Positions 42,601 through 50,981 of a DNA stretch of 64,000 nt are shown here, piece after piece. This DNA comes from Arthrobacter sp. RIT-PI-e (GTDB lineage Bacteria; Actinomycetota; Actinomycetes; Actinomycetales; Micrococcaceae), in NCBI RefSeq assembly GCF_001187915.1, contig NZ_LGIU01000043.1, positions 144,795 through 208,794 of the forward strand, written 5' to 3'. The position numbers and the translations under genes are program-made. Position 1 is the stretch's first letter, and each line of letters starts with the position of its first letter. The notes beneath the pieces were generated by a model, which did not search any database, was not told the origin of the DNA, and was given only the letters and a program-made list of their open reading frames with translations.

Positions 42601-42651
42601 GGGTACGGGAGCCCCGGGACCGGCGTGCAGTCGGGGACGGAAGCGGAGTAG
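39631..42651 (+). CDS. lacZ: GH2 beta-galactosidase (LacZ type)
   Basis: 1006 residues, the full LacZ length and domain order: sugar-binding (LSLNGEWRFRL), immunoglobulin-like, the barrel with acid/base E421 in WSPGNEAGTG and nucleophile E500 in CEYAHAMGNG, then the beta-sandwich and bgal small-chain domain. It hydrolyses lactose and other beta-galactosides. ATG 39631 has AAGGAG 9 bases upstream. It lies 168 bases before a sugar ABC importer, which may bring in its substrate, and is divergent from an XRE/MmyB-like regulator. Confidence 0.95.
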   Translation: MLPPPYLSDTAPGRGSRAPARSWLRTDARSLSLNGEWRFRLSPHAALPDDVADRALDDSGWAGIPVPAHWVLEGDGAWGRPAYTNVRYPFPVDPPYVPDENPTGDHRRWFELPDTWADDARLVLRFDGVESMYRVWLNGTEVGVATGSRLVQEFDVTGMVRPGQNLLAVRVHQWSAASYLEDQDQWWLPGIFRDVTLLERPVGGLDDVWLRTGWREGRGWIDPEIRAADAAFPVVVRIPDLGVETVWESRSDVARIDVGEVPAWTAETPSLSTVTVEARGETVTLRTGFRSVEIRGDRFLVNGKRVVFRGMNRHETHPELGRVFDEAHARADLVRMKQFNVNAIRTSHYPPHPVLLDLADELGFWVVLECDLETHGFEASGWVDNPSDDPLWRDAYLDRIQRTVERDKNHPSIVLWSPGNEAGTGANLAAMPAWVHARDPERPVHYEGDHAGEYTDVYSRMYSSLLETEQIGTDGSSAPLLNCTPAEAARQRTKPFLLCEYAHAMGNGPGALDRYEALTSAYPRLHGGFVWEWRDHGILTHTADGTPFHAYGGDFGEVLHDGNFVMDGMVRSDDVPTPGLHQFKAVAQPIRFTFDDDGVMVENARHWADTTDLVFTWRAEHDGRPAAAGTLEVPGISAGGRVRTALPSFPVAADAETWFTVEAVLAADTPWAAAGHVVATSQLDASVVLPVPAPPLPVTWAEAAGTVDLGIAEFRDGRLVRIGGGRTAGPRPELFRAPTDNGEGAGDVAPAVSDLGIPGVSSAARWRELGLDRLTHRVVRVREAPGAAQTVTRVSPAAGTHHVTVESTWTVVDGALELRVEITPSAGWPSVWPRIGIRFDLPDDGDAPDAVEWFGTGPLESYPDSDLAARVGRFGSTVHDLWFDYARPQENGHRAGVRELTVGGLMLTVLPDTRGRRPGFVLSRHTPQQVAAAAHPHELPASGTTYLFLDAVQHGLGSRSCGPDVEPEFSLRPEARTIRVRFTEASHPGPGYGSPGTGVQSGTEAE

Positions 42652-42819
42652 GCGGACATCGGATGACCCTGTCCGTGGTGCTTGCGGTTGGCATCACCGG
42701 CCGTACTAGGGTTAGGCGATACTGATGTTCCGGGACACCCGTTGCCGGTGACGGAACCGAGAGATCGTAACGCCGAGTGATCATGGCGATCGCCGGCCCC
42801 GCTTCAGGAGGATTCAAGG
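42652..42819 (+). promoter_or_regulatory. Probable promoter region of the sugar importer operon
   Basis: The 168-base gap between lacZ and the binding protein has TTGCGG followed after 16 bases by TACTAG, then TAGGGT. No LacI-type palindrome is evident. A separate promoter is likely but not certain. Confidence 0.35.
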
Positions 42820-44115
42820 ATGAAACGACTCCCACGTCACGGTCGTGCGCCCCGCACGGCCGCAGTGGTTCTCAGCGCGACGACGATCATCGCGCTGTCC
42901 GGGTGCTCCGGGTCCGATGCGGGCAGCCCGGAGAGCCTCACCCTGTGGATCTCCTCGAGCGCGGAGCAGCAGGCCGGATACGACACCATCGTGGAGCAGT
43001 ACGAGGAGGAGACCGGCGTGGCGGTCGAGGTGGTGAACCTCCCCTACGACGGCTACACCACGCGACTGCGCAGCGCAGCCCAGGCCGACGCCCTCCCGGA
43101 CATCGCCAGCGTCCCGGCCCTCGACCCGATCTGGACCGACGTCCTCGTCGACCTCGACGGGATCGCGTCCAACCCGGACTACAACATCGACGACTCGGTG
43201 GTGGCGAAGGACGACGACGGGAAGGTGCTCACCATCCCCACGGACGTCACGGCATCGGGGATGTTCATCAACAAGTCCCTGTTCGACGAGGCGGGCGTCG
43301 CGTACCCCACCGATCCTGAGCAGACCTGGACGTGGGACGAGTTCCTCGACGCCACCACCGAGGTCCGGGAGAACACCGACGCCCAGTACAACCTCATCTT
43401 CGACGGCTCCCCGTCGCGGCTGCGCGCCCTGCAGTACCAGATGGGCGGCAACGCCATCCAGGCGGACGACAGCGGCGTGTTCTCCACCAACGACGAGACG
43501 CTGGGGATCTACGAGTACTTCAAGACCATGAACGACGACGTCATCATGCCGAGGTCCGTATGGACCAGCGGTGCGGACCCGAACGCCCTGTTCAAGAGCG
43601 GCCAGGTCGCGGCCTACTTCTCCGGTGTGTGGCAGATCGCCGACTTCGCCGCCACCATCACCGACTTCGAGTGGGCGGCCGTGCCGGCTCCCGCACAGCC
43701 GGTCCACGCGACCGACCTGAACTTCGGCGGCCTCGCGGTCGCCTTCGACAACTCCGACGAGCGGGGCCAGGCGGCCTACGACTTCCTCGACTGGATGTAC
43801 ACGCCGGAGAACTACAAGGTGCTCGTCGAGGCCAACGGGTTCCTCCCCGTGGAGACGGGACTGGACATCGAGTACCCGTTCGAGTCCCAGACGGCCATCG
43901 ACGGCTTCGACCTGTACAACAAGGAGATCGAGCTGGCCGATCCCATCTCGAGTTCCTTCGGACTCGCGCAGATCAGGTGGGCGCTCGACGGGAAGTCGCT
44001 CTCGGACGACCCCACGGTCCCCCAGATGGGCGCGTTCATCAACGACCAGCAGGACGCCGGAACCACGCTCGAGAACATCATCGCCGGCTACAACGATCAG
44101 GTCGGAGGCGAGTAG
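42820..44115 (+). CDS. Sugar ABC transporter substrate-binding lipoprotein
   Basis: 431 residues. A lipobox LSGC (Cys 29) anchors it to the membrane outer face. It is a type 1 extracellular solute-binding protein: LTLWISSSAEQQAGYDTIVEQYEEETG, then the hinge-crossing DVTASGMFINKSLFDEAGV, GSPSRLRALQYQMGGNAI, and AAYFSGVWQIADF. It catches an oligosaccharide for the two permeases that follow. RBS AGGAGG lies 9 bases before the ATG. Neighbouring lacZ and alpha-mannosidase point to galactosides or a mannose-containing glycan as the substrate. Confidence 0.92.
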   Translation: MKRLPRHGRAPRTAAVVLSATTIIALSGCSGSDAGSPESLTLWISSSAEQQAGYDTIVEQYEEETGVAVEVVNLPYDGYTTRLRSAAQADALPDIASVPALDPIWTDVLVDLDGIASNPDYNIDDSVVAKDDDGKVLTIPTDVTASGMFINKSLFDEAGVAYPTDPEQTWTWDEFLDATTEVRENTDAQYNLIFDGSPSRLRALQYQMGGNAIQADDSGVFSTNDETLGIYEYFKTMNDDVIMPRSVWTSGADPNALFKSGQVAAYFSGVWQIADFAATITDFEWAAVPAPAQPVHATDLNFGGLAVAFDNSDERGQAAYDFLDWMYTPENYKVLVEANGFLPVETGLDIEYPFESQTAIDGFDLYNKEIELADPISSSFGLAQIRWALDGKSLSDDPTVPQMGAFINDQQDAGTTLENIIAGYNDQVGGE

Positions 44116-44118
44116 CAC

Positions 44119-45060
44119 GTGATCAGCCAGGCCGCGGCCGCCCCGGTGGCGACGGCACCGCCCCTCGGGGCGCCCCGGCGGCGATCCTCGTTCAACCGCT
44201 ACCGCCTCGCCCCGCTGATCCTCATCTCGGGGAACGTCGTCCTGTTCGCCCTGTTCTTCGTCTGGCCCGGGGCCATCGGCTTCATGTACTCGTTCACGGA
44301 CTACCGGGGCATCGGTGACGCGGACTTCGTCGGTCTGGAGAACTACCGGGCACTGTTCGAGGACACCGCGTTCTTCGCCGCGTTCACGCGCACGCTGTTC
44401 TACGCGGTGATGACCGTACCGCTGACCTACGTGCTCTCCCTGGCCGTGGCGAGCCTGCTGGTCAGCAAGTTCACCCGGGGCAAGGGCGTGGCCCGGGTGA
44501 TCTTCTTCATCCCCTGGCTCCTCTCGCCGATCGTGACCGGGGTGATCTGGCGGTGGATGTTCGGGGAGAACTTCGGGCTGGTGAACTTCCTCATCCAGAG
44601 CATGGGCGGCAGCAGCGTCCTGTGGCAGTCCGACGCGAACCTGTCGCTGATGGTGGTGGTCCTCGCCAGCGCCTGGGGCGGCATGGCGTTCAACATGCTG
44701 CTGTTCATCGCCGCCATCAAGAACGTCCCGACGGAGTACTACGAGGCCGCGGAACTCGACGGCGCGAACTCGTGGGCCAAGTTCAGGAACATCACCCTCC
44801 CGGGCATCGCCCCGACCTCGTTCCTCGTGATCCTCCTCTCCACCCTCGGGGCGATCAAGGAGTTCGCGATGATCCAGGCGCTCAACAGCGGTGGCCCCGG
44901 CACGGAGAACAACCTCCTGGTGCAGTACATCTACCGGTCAGGCTTCCAGAACGGTCAGGTCGGCTACGCCAGTGCCGCGTCGATGGTGCTCATGGCCATC
45001 CTGCTGGTGATCGCGCTGGCCCAGCTGTGGGTCAACAAGAGGAGGTCGGCGAACCGATGA
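44119..45060 (+). CDS. Sugar ABC transporter permease (MalF-like)
   Basis: 313 residues, six helices, with the ATPase-contact EAA loop YYEAAELDGANSWAKFRNITLP (EAA...G). Start GTG 44119 lies 3 bases after the binding protein's stop with GGAGG inside its last codons. It pairs with the next gene to form the channel. No ATPase gene is in the cluster; actinobacteria commonly use one shared MsiK-type ATPase encoded elsewhere. Confidence 0.92.
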   Translation: MISQAAAAPVATAPPLGAPRRRSSFNRYRLAPLILISGNVVLFALFFVWPGAIGFMYSFTDYRGIGDADFVGLENYRALFEDTAFFAAFTRTLFYAVMTVPLTYVLSLAVASLLVSKFTRGKGVARVIFFIPWLLSPIVTGVIWRWMFGENFGLVNFLIQSMGGSSVLWQSDANLSLMVVVLASAWGGMAFNMLLFIAAIKNVPTEYYEAAELDGANSWAKFRNITLPGIAPTSFLVILLSTLGAIKEFAMIQALNSGGPGTENNLLVQYIYRSGFQNGQVGYASAASMVLMAILLVIALAQLWVNKRRSANR

Positions 45061-45965
45061 GCTCCATCCTCCGGCGGAAGCCGACCACGAGACCGATCAG
45101 GAAGCGGGCCTCGACCCGGAGTTCCCAGGACTCGCTGCGCGGCTCGAAGGAGCGCACCCAGGCCGTGGCGGCCACGGCCCTGCTCTGGGTACTGGTGGCG
45201 GCCTTCGGGTTCCCCGTCATCTGGTTCGTCCTCAGCTCGGTCAAACCGGCGGGGGAGCTGTTCTCCTACCCGCTGAGCCTGTGGCCCAGCCGCTTCGACT
45301 TCTCCGGGTACGCCACCGCCTGGCAGAACTACGACTTCTACCAGTACTTCCGCAACACCATGATCGTGGCGGTGGTCACCACGGTCCTGACCGTGTTCGC
45401 GAGCGCGTGCACCGGGTACGCGCTGGCCAAGTACTCAAACCCGTGGCTGAAGGTCTTCTTCGTCTGCATCCTCGCCACCACCATGCTGCCCACCGAGGTG
45501 ATCCTCTCGCCCACCTTCCTGGTGATCCGCGACCTCGGCCTGTACAACCAGCTGAGCGCACTGATCATCCCGTCCGTCATCACGGCCACCGGGATCTTCA
45601 TGTTCCGCCAGTTCTTCCTGACGGTGCCCGACTCCCTGGTCGATGCCGCCCGGATCGACGGCGCCGGCGAACTGGGCATCTTCCTGCGGATCATGCTGCC
45701 GTTGTCGCGACCGATCATCGTGACCCTGGCGATCTTCTCGTTCCAGTGGCGGTGGGACGACTACATCTGGCCCCTGATCGTCCTCAACGATCCTCGGCAG
45801 TTCACCCTGCAGATCGCGATCCAGTCCATCGTCGGTGCCGAGAATGTGAACTGGTCGGTGCTGCTGGCCGCCTCGGTGATCTCGATCGTCCCGCTGGTCC
45901 TGCTGTACATCGTGTTCCAGAAGTACGTGATGGGGGCGGACATCAACGCAGGGCTCAAGGAGTAG
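45057..45965 (+). CDS. Sugar ABC transporter permease (MalG-like)
   Basis: 302 residues: a basic N-terminal tail of about 35 residues, six helices and an EAA loop VDAARIDGAGELGIFLRIMLPLSRPI. It ends MGADINAGLKE, typical of CUT1 MalG-type subunits. Its ATG overlaps the MalF-like stop (ATGA), with AGGAGG upstream. It forms the channel with the previous gene. Confidence 0.92.
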   Translation: MSSILRRKPTTRPIRKRASTRSSQDSLRGSKERTQAVAATALLWVLVAAFGFPVIWFVLSSVKPAGELFSYPLSLWPSRFDFSGYATAWQNYDFYQYFRNTMIVAVVTTVLTVFASACTGYALAKYSNPWLKVFFVCILATTMLPTEVILSPTFLVIRDLGLYNQLSALIIPSVITATGIFMFRQFFLTVPDSLVDAARIDGAGELGIFLRIMLPLSRPIIVTLAIFSFQWRWDDYIWPLIVLNDPRQFTLQIAIQSIVGAENVNWSVLLAASVISIVPLVLLYIVFQKYVMGADINAGLKE

Positions 45966-45985
45966 GCACCTCCGGGTGCGTCCAC

Positions 45986-46021
45986 GAGGTGGTGTCGGCG
46001 GAAGTCCGCCGGCACCACCTC
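45986..46021. terminator. Strong hairpin between importer operon and GH38 gene
   Basis: GAGGTGGTGTCGGCGGA (45986-46002) pairs with TCCGCCGGCACCACCTC (46005-46021), 17 pairs with one G-U. It sits 21 bases after the permease stop and 15 bases past the stop of the convergent alpha-mannosidase, so it can end both. Confidence 0.8.
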
Positions 46022-46035
46022 TTCCAGGTGCCGGG

Positions 46036-49000
46036 TCAGGCGACGGCGATCCTGAGGGTCACGATCTCGAAGGGACCGACGTCGAGGGTCACCGGTTCCC
46101 CTGGGCTCCAGGGGAGCGAATCCTCCGGGGTCAGGGCGCGCTCGAGCAGATCGACCTGCGCGACCCGCACCGCGTGCTCCGGCAGCCGCAGCCGCATCCT
46201 CGTCCGGCCGCCCACGCGTTCGGCCACCCGCACGATGAGATCACCCGAGCGGTCGTGCGCCTGCTTGACCGCCTCGACGAGGGCCGTCGTCTCCCCGACC
46301 GACTGCACGAGGGGGGCGCAGGCGTGGTCCCCGGACACGGTGCGGGTCAGTCCGTTGAGGTGGTATCCCACGGCACCGGTCTCGAGGATCCCGCCGACCA
46401 CCAGGGCGCTACGGAAGTAGTACCTGCCCTCGTCCGCGGCGGGATCCGGGAACAGGGGTGCCCGGAGCAGCGACTGCCGCACCGTCGTGAACGGCCTGCC
46501 CCCACCGGCGGTGCCGCGCGTCACGTCGTGCCCGTAGGAGGAGTCGTTGACGATCCCGACGCCGAAGCCGGGCTCCTCGACGTGCACCCACCGGTGGGCG
46601 CACACCTCGAAGCGTGCCTCGTCCCACGAGGTGTTGGTGTGGGTGGGTCGCCAGACATGGCCGAAGGCGGTCTCGGACGCGAAACGCTCGGCGTGGACGT
46701 CCAGCGGGAACGCGAGTTTCAGGAGCTTGTCGTGCTCGTGCCAGTCCACGGTGGTGTCGAAGCGGATCGTGCGTGCTCCCGGCTCCAGGGTGATGCGCTG
46801 GGTGACCGTGGACCGCGAGAAGACGCGTTCGGCCACGACGCTCGCCGAACCGTCCTCCCCCCGCTCGACGCGGAGTCCCTCGCACATGGTGAGGTCGCGG
46901 GTCGTGGCACGGTAGGTCGGGTCCAGGTTCCAGGCATCCCACTGCGACGGGGTGTCCACGTGGAGCTGGAGGAGGTTCGCCACCGTACCGGCGGGGACGA
47001 TCTCCCTGCCCCGGCCCAGCTCGAGCACGCCGACCACCAGACCGCGGGAGTCGACGGTGACCGCGAGGTGCTCGTTGGTGAGCACGTGGCCGCCGTCGAC
47101 GTCGTCGACCGTCACCGCCGTCGGGTGCGGTTCGGCGACACCGACCGCCCCGGAGGGGACGCCGTGGCCGCCGAACGGCGAGGAGTCGGCGGTCAGCAGC
47201 GTGTCACCGTCACCGGTGAGGCTGCGGAGGGCGACGGCGATGATGTCCTCCAGCGCGCGGGCCACCTGCTCGTAGGCCTGCTCGGCCTCACGGTGCACCC
47301 AGGCGATCGCGGTGCCGGGGAGGATGTCGTGGAACTGGTGCAGGAGGACCGTCTGCCACGCCGCGTCGAGCTCGTCGTGGGGATACGGGGCGCCGGTCCG
47401 CAGGGAGGCGGTGGTCGCCCAGAGCTCGGCCTCCCGGAGGAGGTGCTCGCTGCGGCGGTTCCCCTGCTTGGTGCGCGCCTGCGAGGTGAGGACCCCGCGG
47501 TGGAACTCGAGGTACAGCTCCCCCATCCAGACGGGGGCGGCGGCGTACTCCTCGCGTGCACGTGCGAAGAACCGGTCGGGGGTGGTGATCTCGATGGTCG
47601 GTGATCCGTCGAGATCCTGCAGCAGCTCGATCCGCCGGAGCATCTCCCGGGTGGGTCCGCCGCCGCCGTCGCCGAACCCGAAGGGCAGCAGGGAGGACGA
47701 CGCCGGCCCGTGGTCGCGGAAATTGCGTTCCGCCCTGAACAGCTCGCGCGGGGTGATGTCCGAGCTGTAGGTGTTCACCGGGGTCTGGTGGCCGAGCACG
47801 CGCGTGCCGTCGTTCCCCTCCCAGGAGAAGATGCTGTGCGGGAAGTCGTCGGTGTCGTTCCAGCACAGTTTCTGGGTGAAGAACCACGTGCCCCCGACAC
47901 CGCGGATGATCTGCGGCAGGGCGGCCGAGTACCCGAAGGAGTCGGGCAGCCACGCTCCCGTTGTCTGGACCCCGAACTCGCGCCGGAAGAACTCGGTCCC
48001 GAGGAGGAACTGACGGATCAGGGCCTCCCCGCCGGGCATGTTGGTGTCGGACTCGACCCACATCCCTCCGACCGGAATGAACCTGCCCTCGGCCACCCGT
48101 GTCCGCACGCGCTCGAAGAGGTCCGGGTACCGCTCCTTCACCCAGGCGTACTGCTGGGCGGAGGAGGCGACGAAGATCAGCTCCGGGTCCGTGTCCATCC
48201 GGTCGAGGACGTTCGAGAACGTCCGCGCCACCTTGCGGACCGTCTCCCGGGTCGGCCAGAGCCAGGCGGAATCGATGTGGGCGTGTCCCGTCGCCATCAG
48301 GTGGTGCGCGGATCGTGCCGCCGGGGGGTCGAGCACGGGCTGCAGGGCCGCCAGGGCCGCGGGCGTGCCGGCCGGGATGTCGTCCGGGTCGAGCCGGGCG
48401 ATCACGTTCTCGAGGGCGTGCAGGATCTCGGCGCGCCGCGGGGACGTGGGGGCCAGTTCCGCGGCCAGCTCGGCGAGCACCTGCACCTGCAGGTCGAGGC
48501 GCTCCACCGCTTCGTCGACGACGGAGATCGAGAACGCCCCCAGCCGGTACAGCGGATGTGCCGGGGCAGTGGCGCGGTCGCCGTACGGGTTCGGCGCGAA
48601 CGCTGCGGCGCCCTTGAAGTCGTCGCCGCCCGAGAAGTCGGGGTTCGAGGCCGCCTCGACGTAGAACACGAGCCCGTCACCGGGGGCGGCGTCGACCGGC
48701 ACATGATGGTTGCGCGGTTCCAGGCCCTTCACGATCCGCCCGTCCGGCAACCACACCAGCCCCTCGCACTGGAAACCCGGTTTGGCCGGACCGAACCCGA
48801 GATCCATGGACGCCTCGAGACGGGTGCCCTCCGTCAGGTCCTCGTGCCAGGCCGGGGGGACGGCGCCGGTCCCCCTGAACCAGCTGGTGCCCCACGGCAG
48901 ACCCCAGGGAACCCCTGGGGTCGTGGGGGCGAAGTCCTGGGCGGACGCCTCGTCGAACGGTACCGGTTCCCCCGGGGCGTCCCACCGGGAGACACCCAGT

Positions 49001-49089
49001 TCGGCGCTCCTCCGCCGGATCGCTGTCGAGAGGTGGTCCCGCCGGAAGCGGCCGATCCACGCGAGTGCCTGCTCATGGTCCTGGTGCAC
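46036..49089 (-). CDS. GH38 alpha-mannosidase
   Basis: 1017 residues, cytoplasmic. Family 38 retaining mannosidase: zinc-binding HAHID (269-273), nucleophile D383 in LPDSFGYSAALPQI, GEL/YLEFHRG (in MGELYLEFHRGVLTSQ), and the long C-terminal beta domains ending WSPGEPVTLDVGPFEIVTLRI. The ~260-residue N-terminal region is of the bacterial type. It removes alpha-mannose from oligomannosides. GTG 49089 is 3 bases past the upstream gene's stop, with GAGAGG upstream, so both are co-transcribed. Confidence 0.93.
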   Translation of the reverse strand: MHQDHEQALAWIGRFRRDHLSTAIRRRSAELGVSRWDAPGEPVPFDEASAQDFAPTTPGVPWGLPWGTSWFRGTGAVPPAWHEDLTEGTRLEASMDLGFGPAKPGFQCEGLVWLPDGRIVKGLEPRNHHVPVDAAPGDGLVFYVEAASNPDFSGGDDFKGAAAFAPNPYGDRATAPAHPLYRLGAFSISVVDEAVERLDLQVQVLAELAAELAPTSPRRAEILHALENVIARLDPDDIPAGTPAALAALQPVLDPPAARSAHHLMATGHAHIDSAWLWPTRETVRKVARTFSNVLDRMDTDPELIFVASSAQQYAWVKERYPDLFERVRTRVAEGRFIPVGGMWVESDTNMPGGEALIRQFLLGTEFFRREFGVQTTGAWLPDSFGYSAALPQIIRGVGGTWFFTQKLCWNDTDDFPHSIFSWEGNDGTRVLGHQTPVNTYSSDITPRELFRAERNFRDHGPASSSLLPFGFGDGGGGPTREMLRRIELLQDLDGSPTIEITTPDRFFARAREEYAAAPVWMGELYLEFHRGVLTSQARTKQGNRRSEHLLREAELWATTASLRTGAPYPHDELDAAWQTVLLHQFHDILPGTAIAWVHREAEQAYEQVARALEDIIAVALRSLTGDGDTLLTADSSPFGGHGVPSGAVGVAEPHPTAVTVDDVDGGHVLTNEHLAVTVDSRGLVVGVLELGRGREIVPAGTVANLLQLHVDTPSQWDAWNLDPTYRATTRDLTMCEGLRVERGEDGSASVVAERVFSRSTVTQRITLEPGARTIRFDTTVDWHEHDKLLKLAFPLDVHAERFASETAFGHVWRPTHTNTSWDEARFEVCAHRWVHVEEPGFGVGIVNDSSYGHDVTRGTAGGGRPFTTVRQSLLRAPLFPDPAADEGRYYFRSALVVGGILETGAVGYHLNGLTRTVSGDHACAPLVQSVGETTALVEAVKQAHDRSGDLIVRVAERVGGRTRMRLRLPEHAVRVAQVDLLERALTPEDSLPWSPGEPVTLDVGPFEIVTLRIAVA

Positions 49090-49092
49090 GCG

Positions 49093-50858
49093 TCATCCCC
49101 TCTCGACGGTGAGCTGGAGGGTGTACGTGCCCGGTGAGCGCCCGGTGATGTACACCTTGGGGCCGGCGACGGCGTCGGTCCCCCCGAGGAAGGAGTAGTC
49201 CTGCCCCGGCCGGTACAGCGGCGGTGTGTCCGGGGATGCAGCGAGGCCCGGACCGAAGCGGATCGTGTCCGCTCCCGCACGGTACGTCCCCGTCCCGGAC
49301 ACCAGGTGCGTCCCCGTCGCCGCGTCGATCGGCTCCACGCCCTCCAGGACACCGCCGGGCACGAAGCTCAGTTCCAGGGCCCAGGCCACCTCGGGGCCGT
49401 GGAAGGAGAACGTCAGTTCGGCGCCTGCCGCGGTGGGCGCCACCACCACGGTGGTGGTCAGGCTCACCGTGGTGGTGGCACGCTCACCGAAGGACATCGA
49501 CGCCGAGAACCGGCCGTCGTCCGAGAGCTCGTAGGTGCCCTCGGGTGAGCGGAGGTGCGCGGGGAGGGGCTGGAAGTACGCGGCGCTCACGGTCTCGCCC
49601 AGTCGGTAGCGCCTGCCCGCCCCCGAGCCGCCCACGACGCCGGGACCCTCGGCGCCCTCCATGATGTCGAGTCCCTCGGCGCGGAACGGCCCGAGACCGA
49701 AGAAGTCCCGTGAGAGGCGCACGGAGTCGAGGATCGCCCCGCCCGCGAAGAGGCGGGCGAAGGTGGGGTTGTTGGCCAGGCCGGAGCGGATGGTGCGGAA
49801 GGCCGGGTAGTCGGAGCCACCGTAGGTGACCAGGGTCCGGACGGGTGAGGTGTCGGTGGCCAGGCGCACCCGGGAGGCCAGGGTGCTGCGTTCCGCGGCC
49901 GGAGGGACCGGCGCGGGCAGAACCCGGGCGAGGTGCGGGTGGAGGAGGGCCTCCGTGAGCAGCGTCCCGGGCTCGGCCGGGCCCTGCCGTGCGGCGAGGG
50001 TCGCGGCCCAGGCGAAGGCGGCTCGGTCCCGTTCGATCGCGAGACGACGGTACTGCAGCAGGAAGGGCGCGAGCGGGTAGGTGCCGTTCTGGTCCTGACG
50101 GCGGGACTGGACCGTCTCCACGGATCCGTCCGGGCGGATCAGGTCGAGGGTGGCGGTCAGGTTCCGCTCGACGAGATCCCGGAGTCCGGGGAGCCCGAAC
50201 ACCTCGGGGAGGACGGGCAGTGCCGGGTTGGAGACGTGGGCGGCGTAGTTGGGGCGGCGCTCCGAGTAGAAGCCGGCGGGGTCGATGTCGACCCCCCCGC
50301 GAGCCACTCCTCGGCCCGTGCGCGCAGTGCCGGGTCGGGCCGGTTCCGGTGGAGACGGGCCAGCGCCGCGCTGATCTCCCAGCGGTGGTTCGGTGTGTGC
50401 ACTCCCCCGGTGAGCAGGGCCGGCGTCGCGGCGTCGATGATCGTCCTCAGGCGTGCTCGCAGGGCGGCCAGGTCCGTGGACGGCGGTGCCGTGTCGGTGA
50501 GCAGGATCTGCGCGTCGGCCAGGTCGTTCAGGCTGAAGGCCGAGTCGGGGGGCGAGTCGACGTTGTCGCCGCCGACGAAGAGGCCCGAGGTGCCCTGCTG
50601 GGCGATCAGGCCGTCGAGGTGGTCCCGGGCGAGGTCCAGCACCTCGGCGGACCGGTGGAACGCGGAGGCGTCCGCCCGGTGGCAGGAGACGAGGAGCTTG
50701 ACCCGGCTCGCCAGGACCCGGTGCGGAAGATGACGGATGCCTCCGCGCGCACTCCCGAGGAGCGACCTCGCGCCGTCGTCCGCGGCGGAGACGATCGAGG
50801 CGAGGAACTCCCGGTCCGTCCCGGCGCCCGGTGTCCCAGGGCGGTTGTCCGCAAGCAC
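49093..50858 (-). pseudogene. Polysaccharide-lyase-like protein, split by a 1-base frameshift
   Basis: From GTG 50858 (GAGGGAG upstream) the N-terminal half reads in one frame to EEWLAGG, where a run of seven C (50292-50298, G7 on the coding strand) changes frame. Coding sense continues as VDIDPAGFYSERRPNYAAHVSN and runs to 49093. One extra G would give a continuous protein of about 588 residues. The first half is helical with HTPNHRWEISAALARL; the second half has FYSERRPNYAAHVS, QNGTYPLAPFLLQYRRL and late beta strands, like the helical-toroid plus beta-sandwich build of heparinase II/III-like lyases. The substrate is unknown. It lies first in the transcript with the alpha-mannosidase. Confidence 0.72.
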
Positions 50859-50981
50859 GGTGTATCGACTCCCTCATCGGCCACGGCGTGCCGCTCTCCT
50901 CCACGTCCTCACCAAACTAGCCCACGCGGGGACGGGGACCAATCCTCCGGGGCACGACGGCGGCGGCGTCACCGGGGCGTA

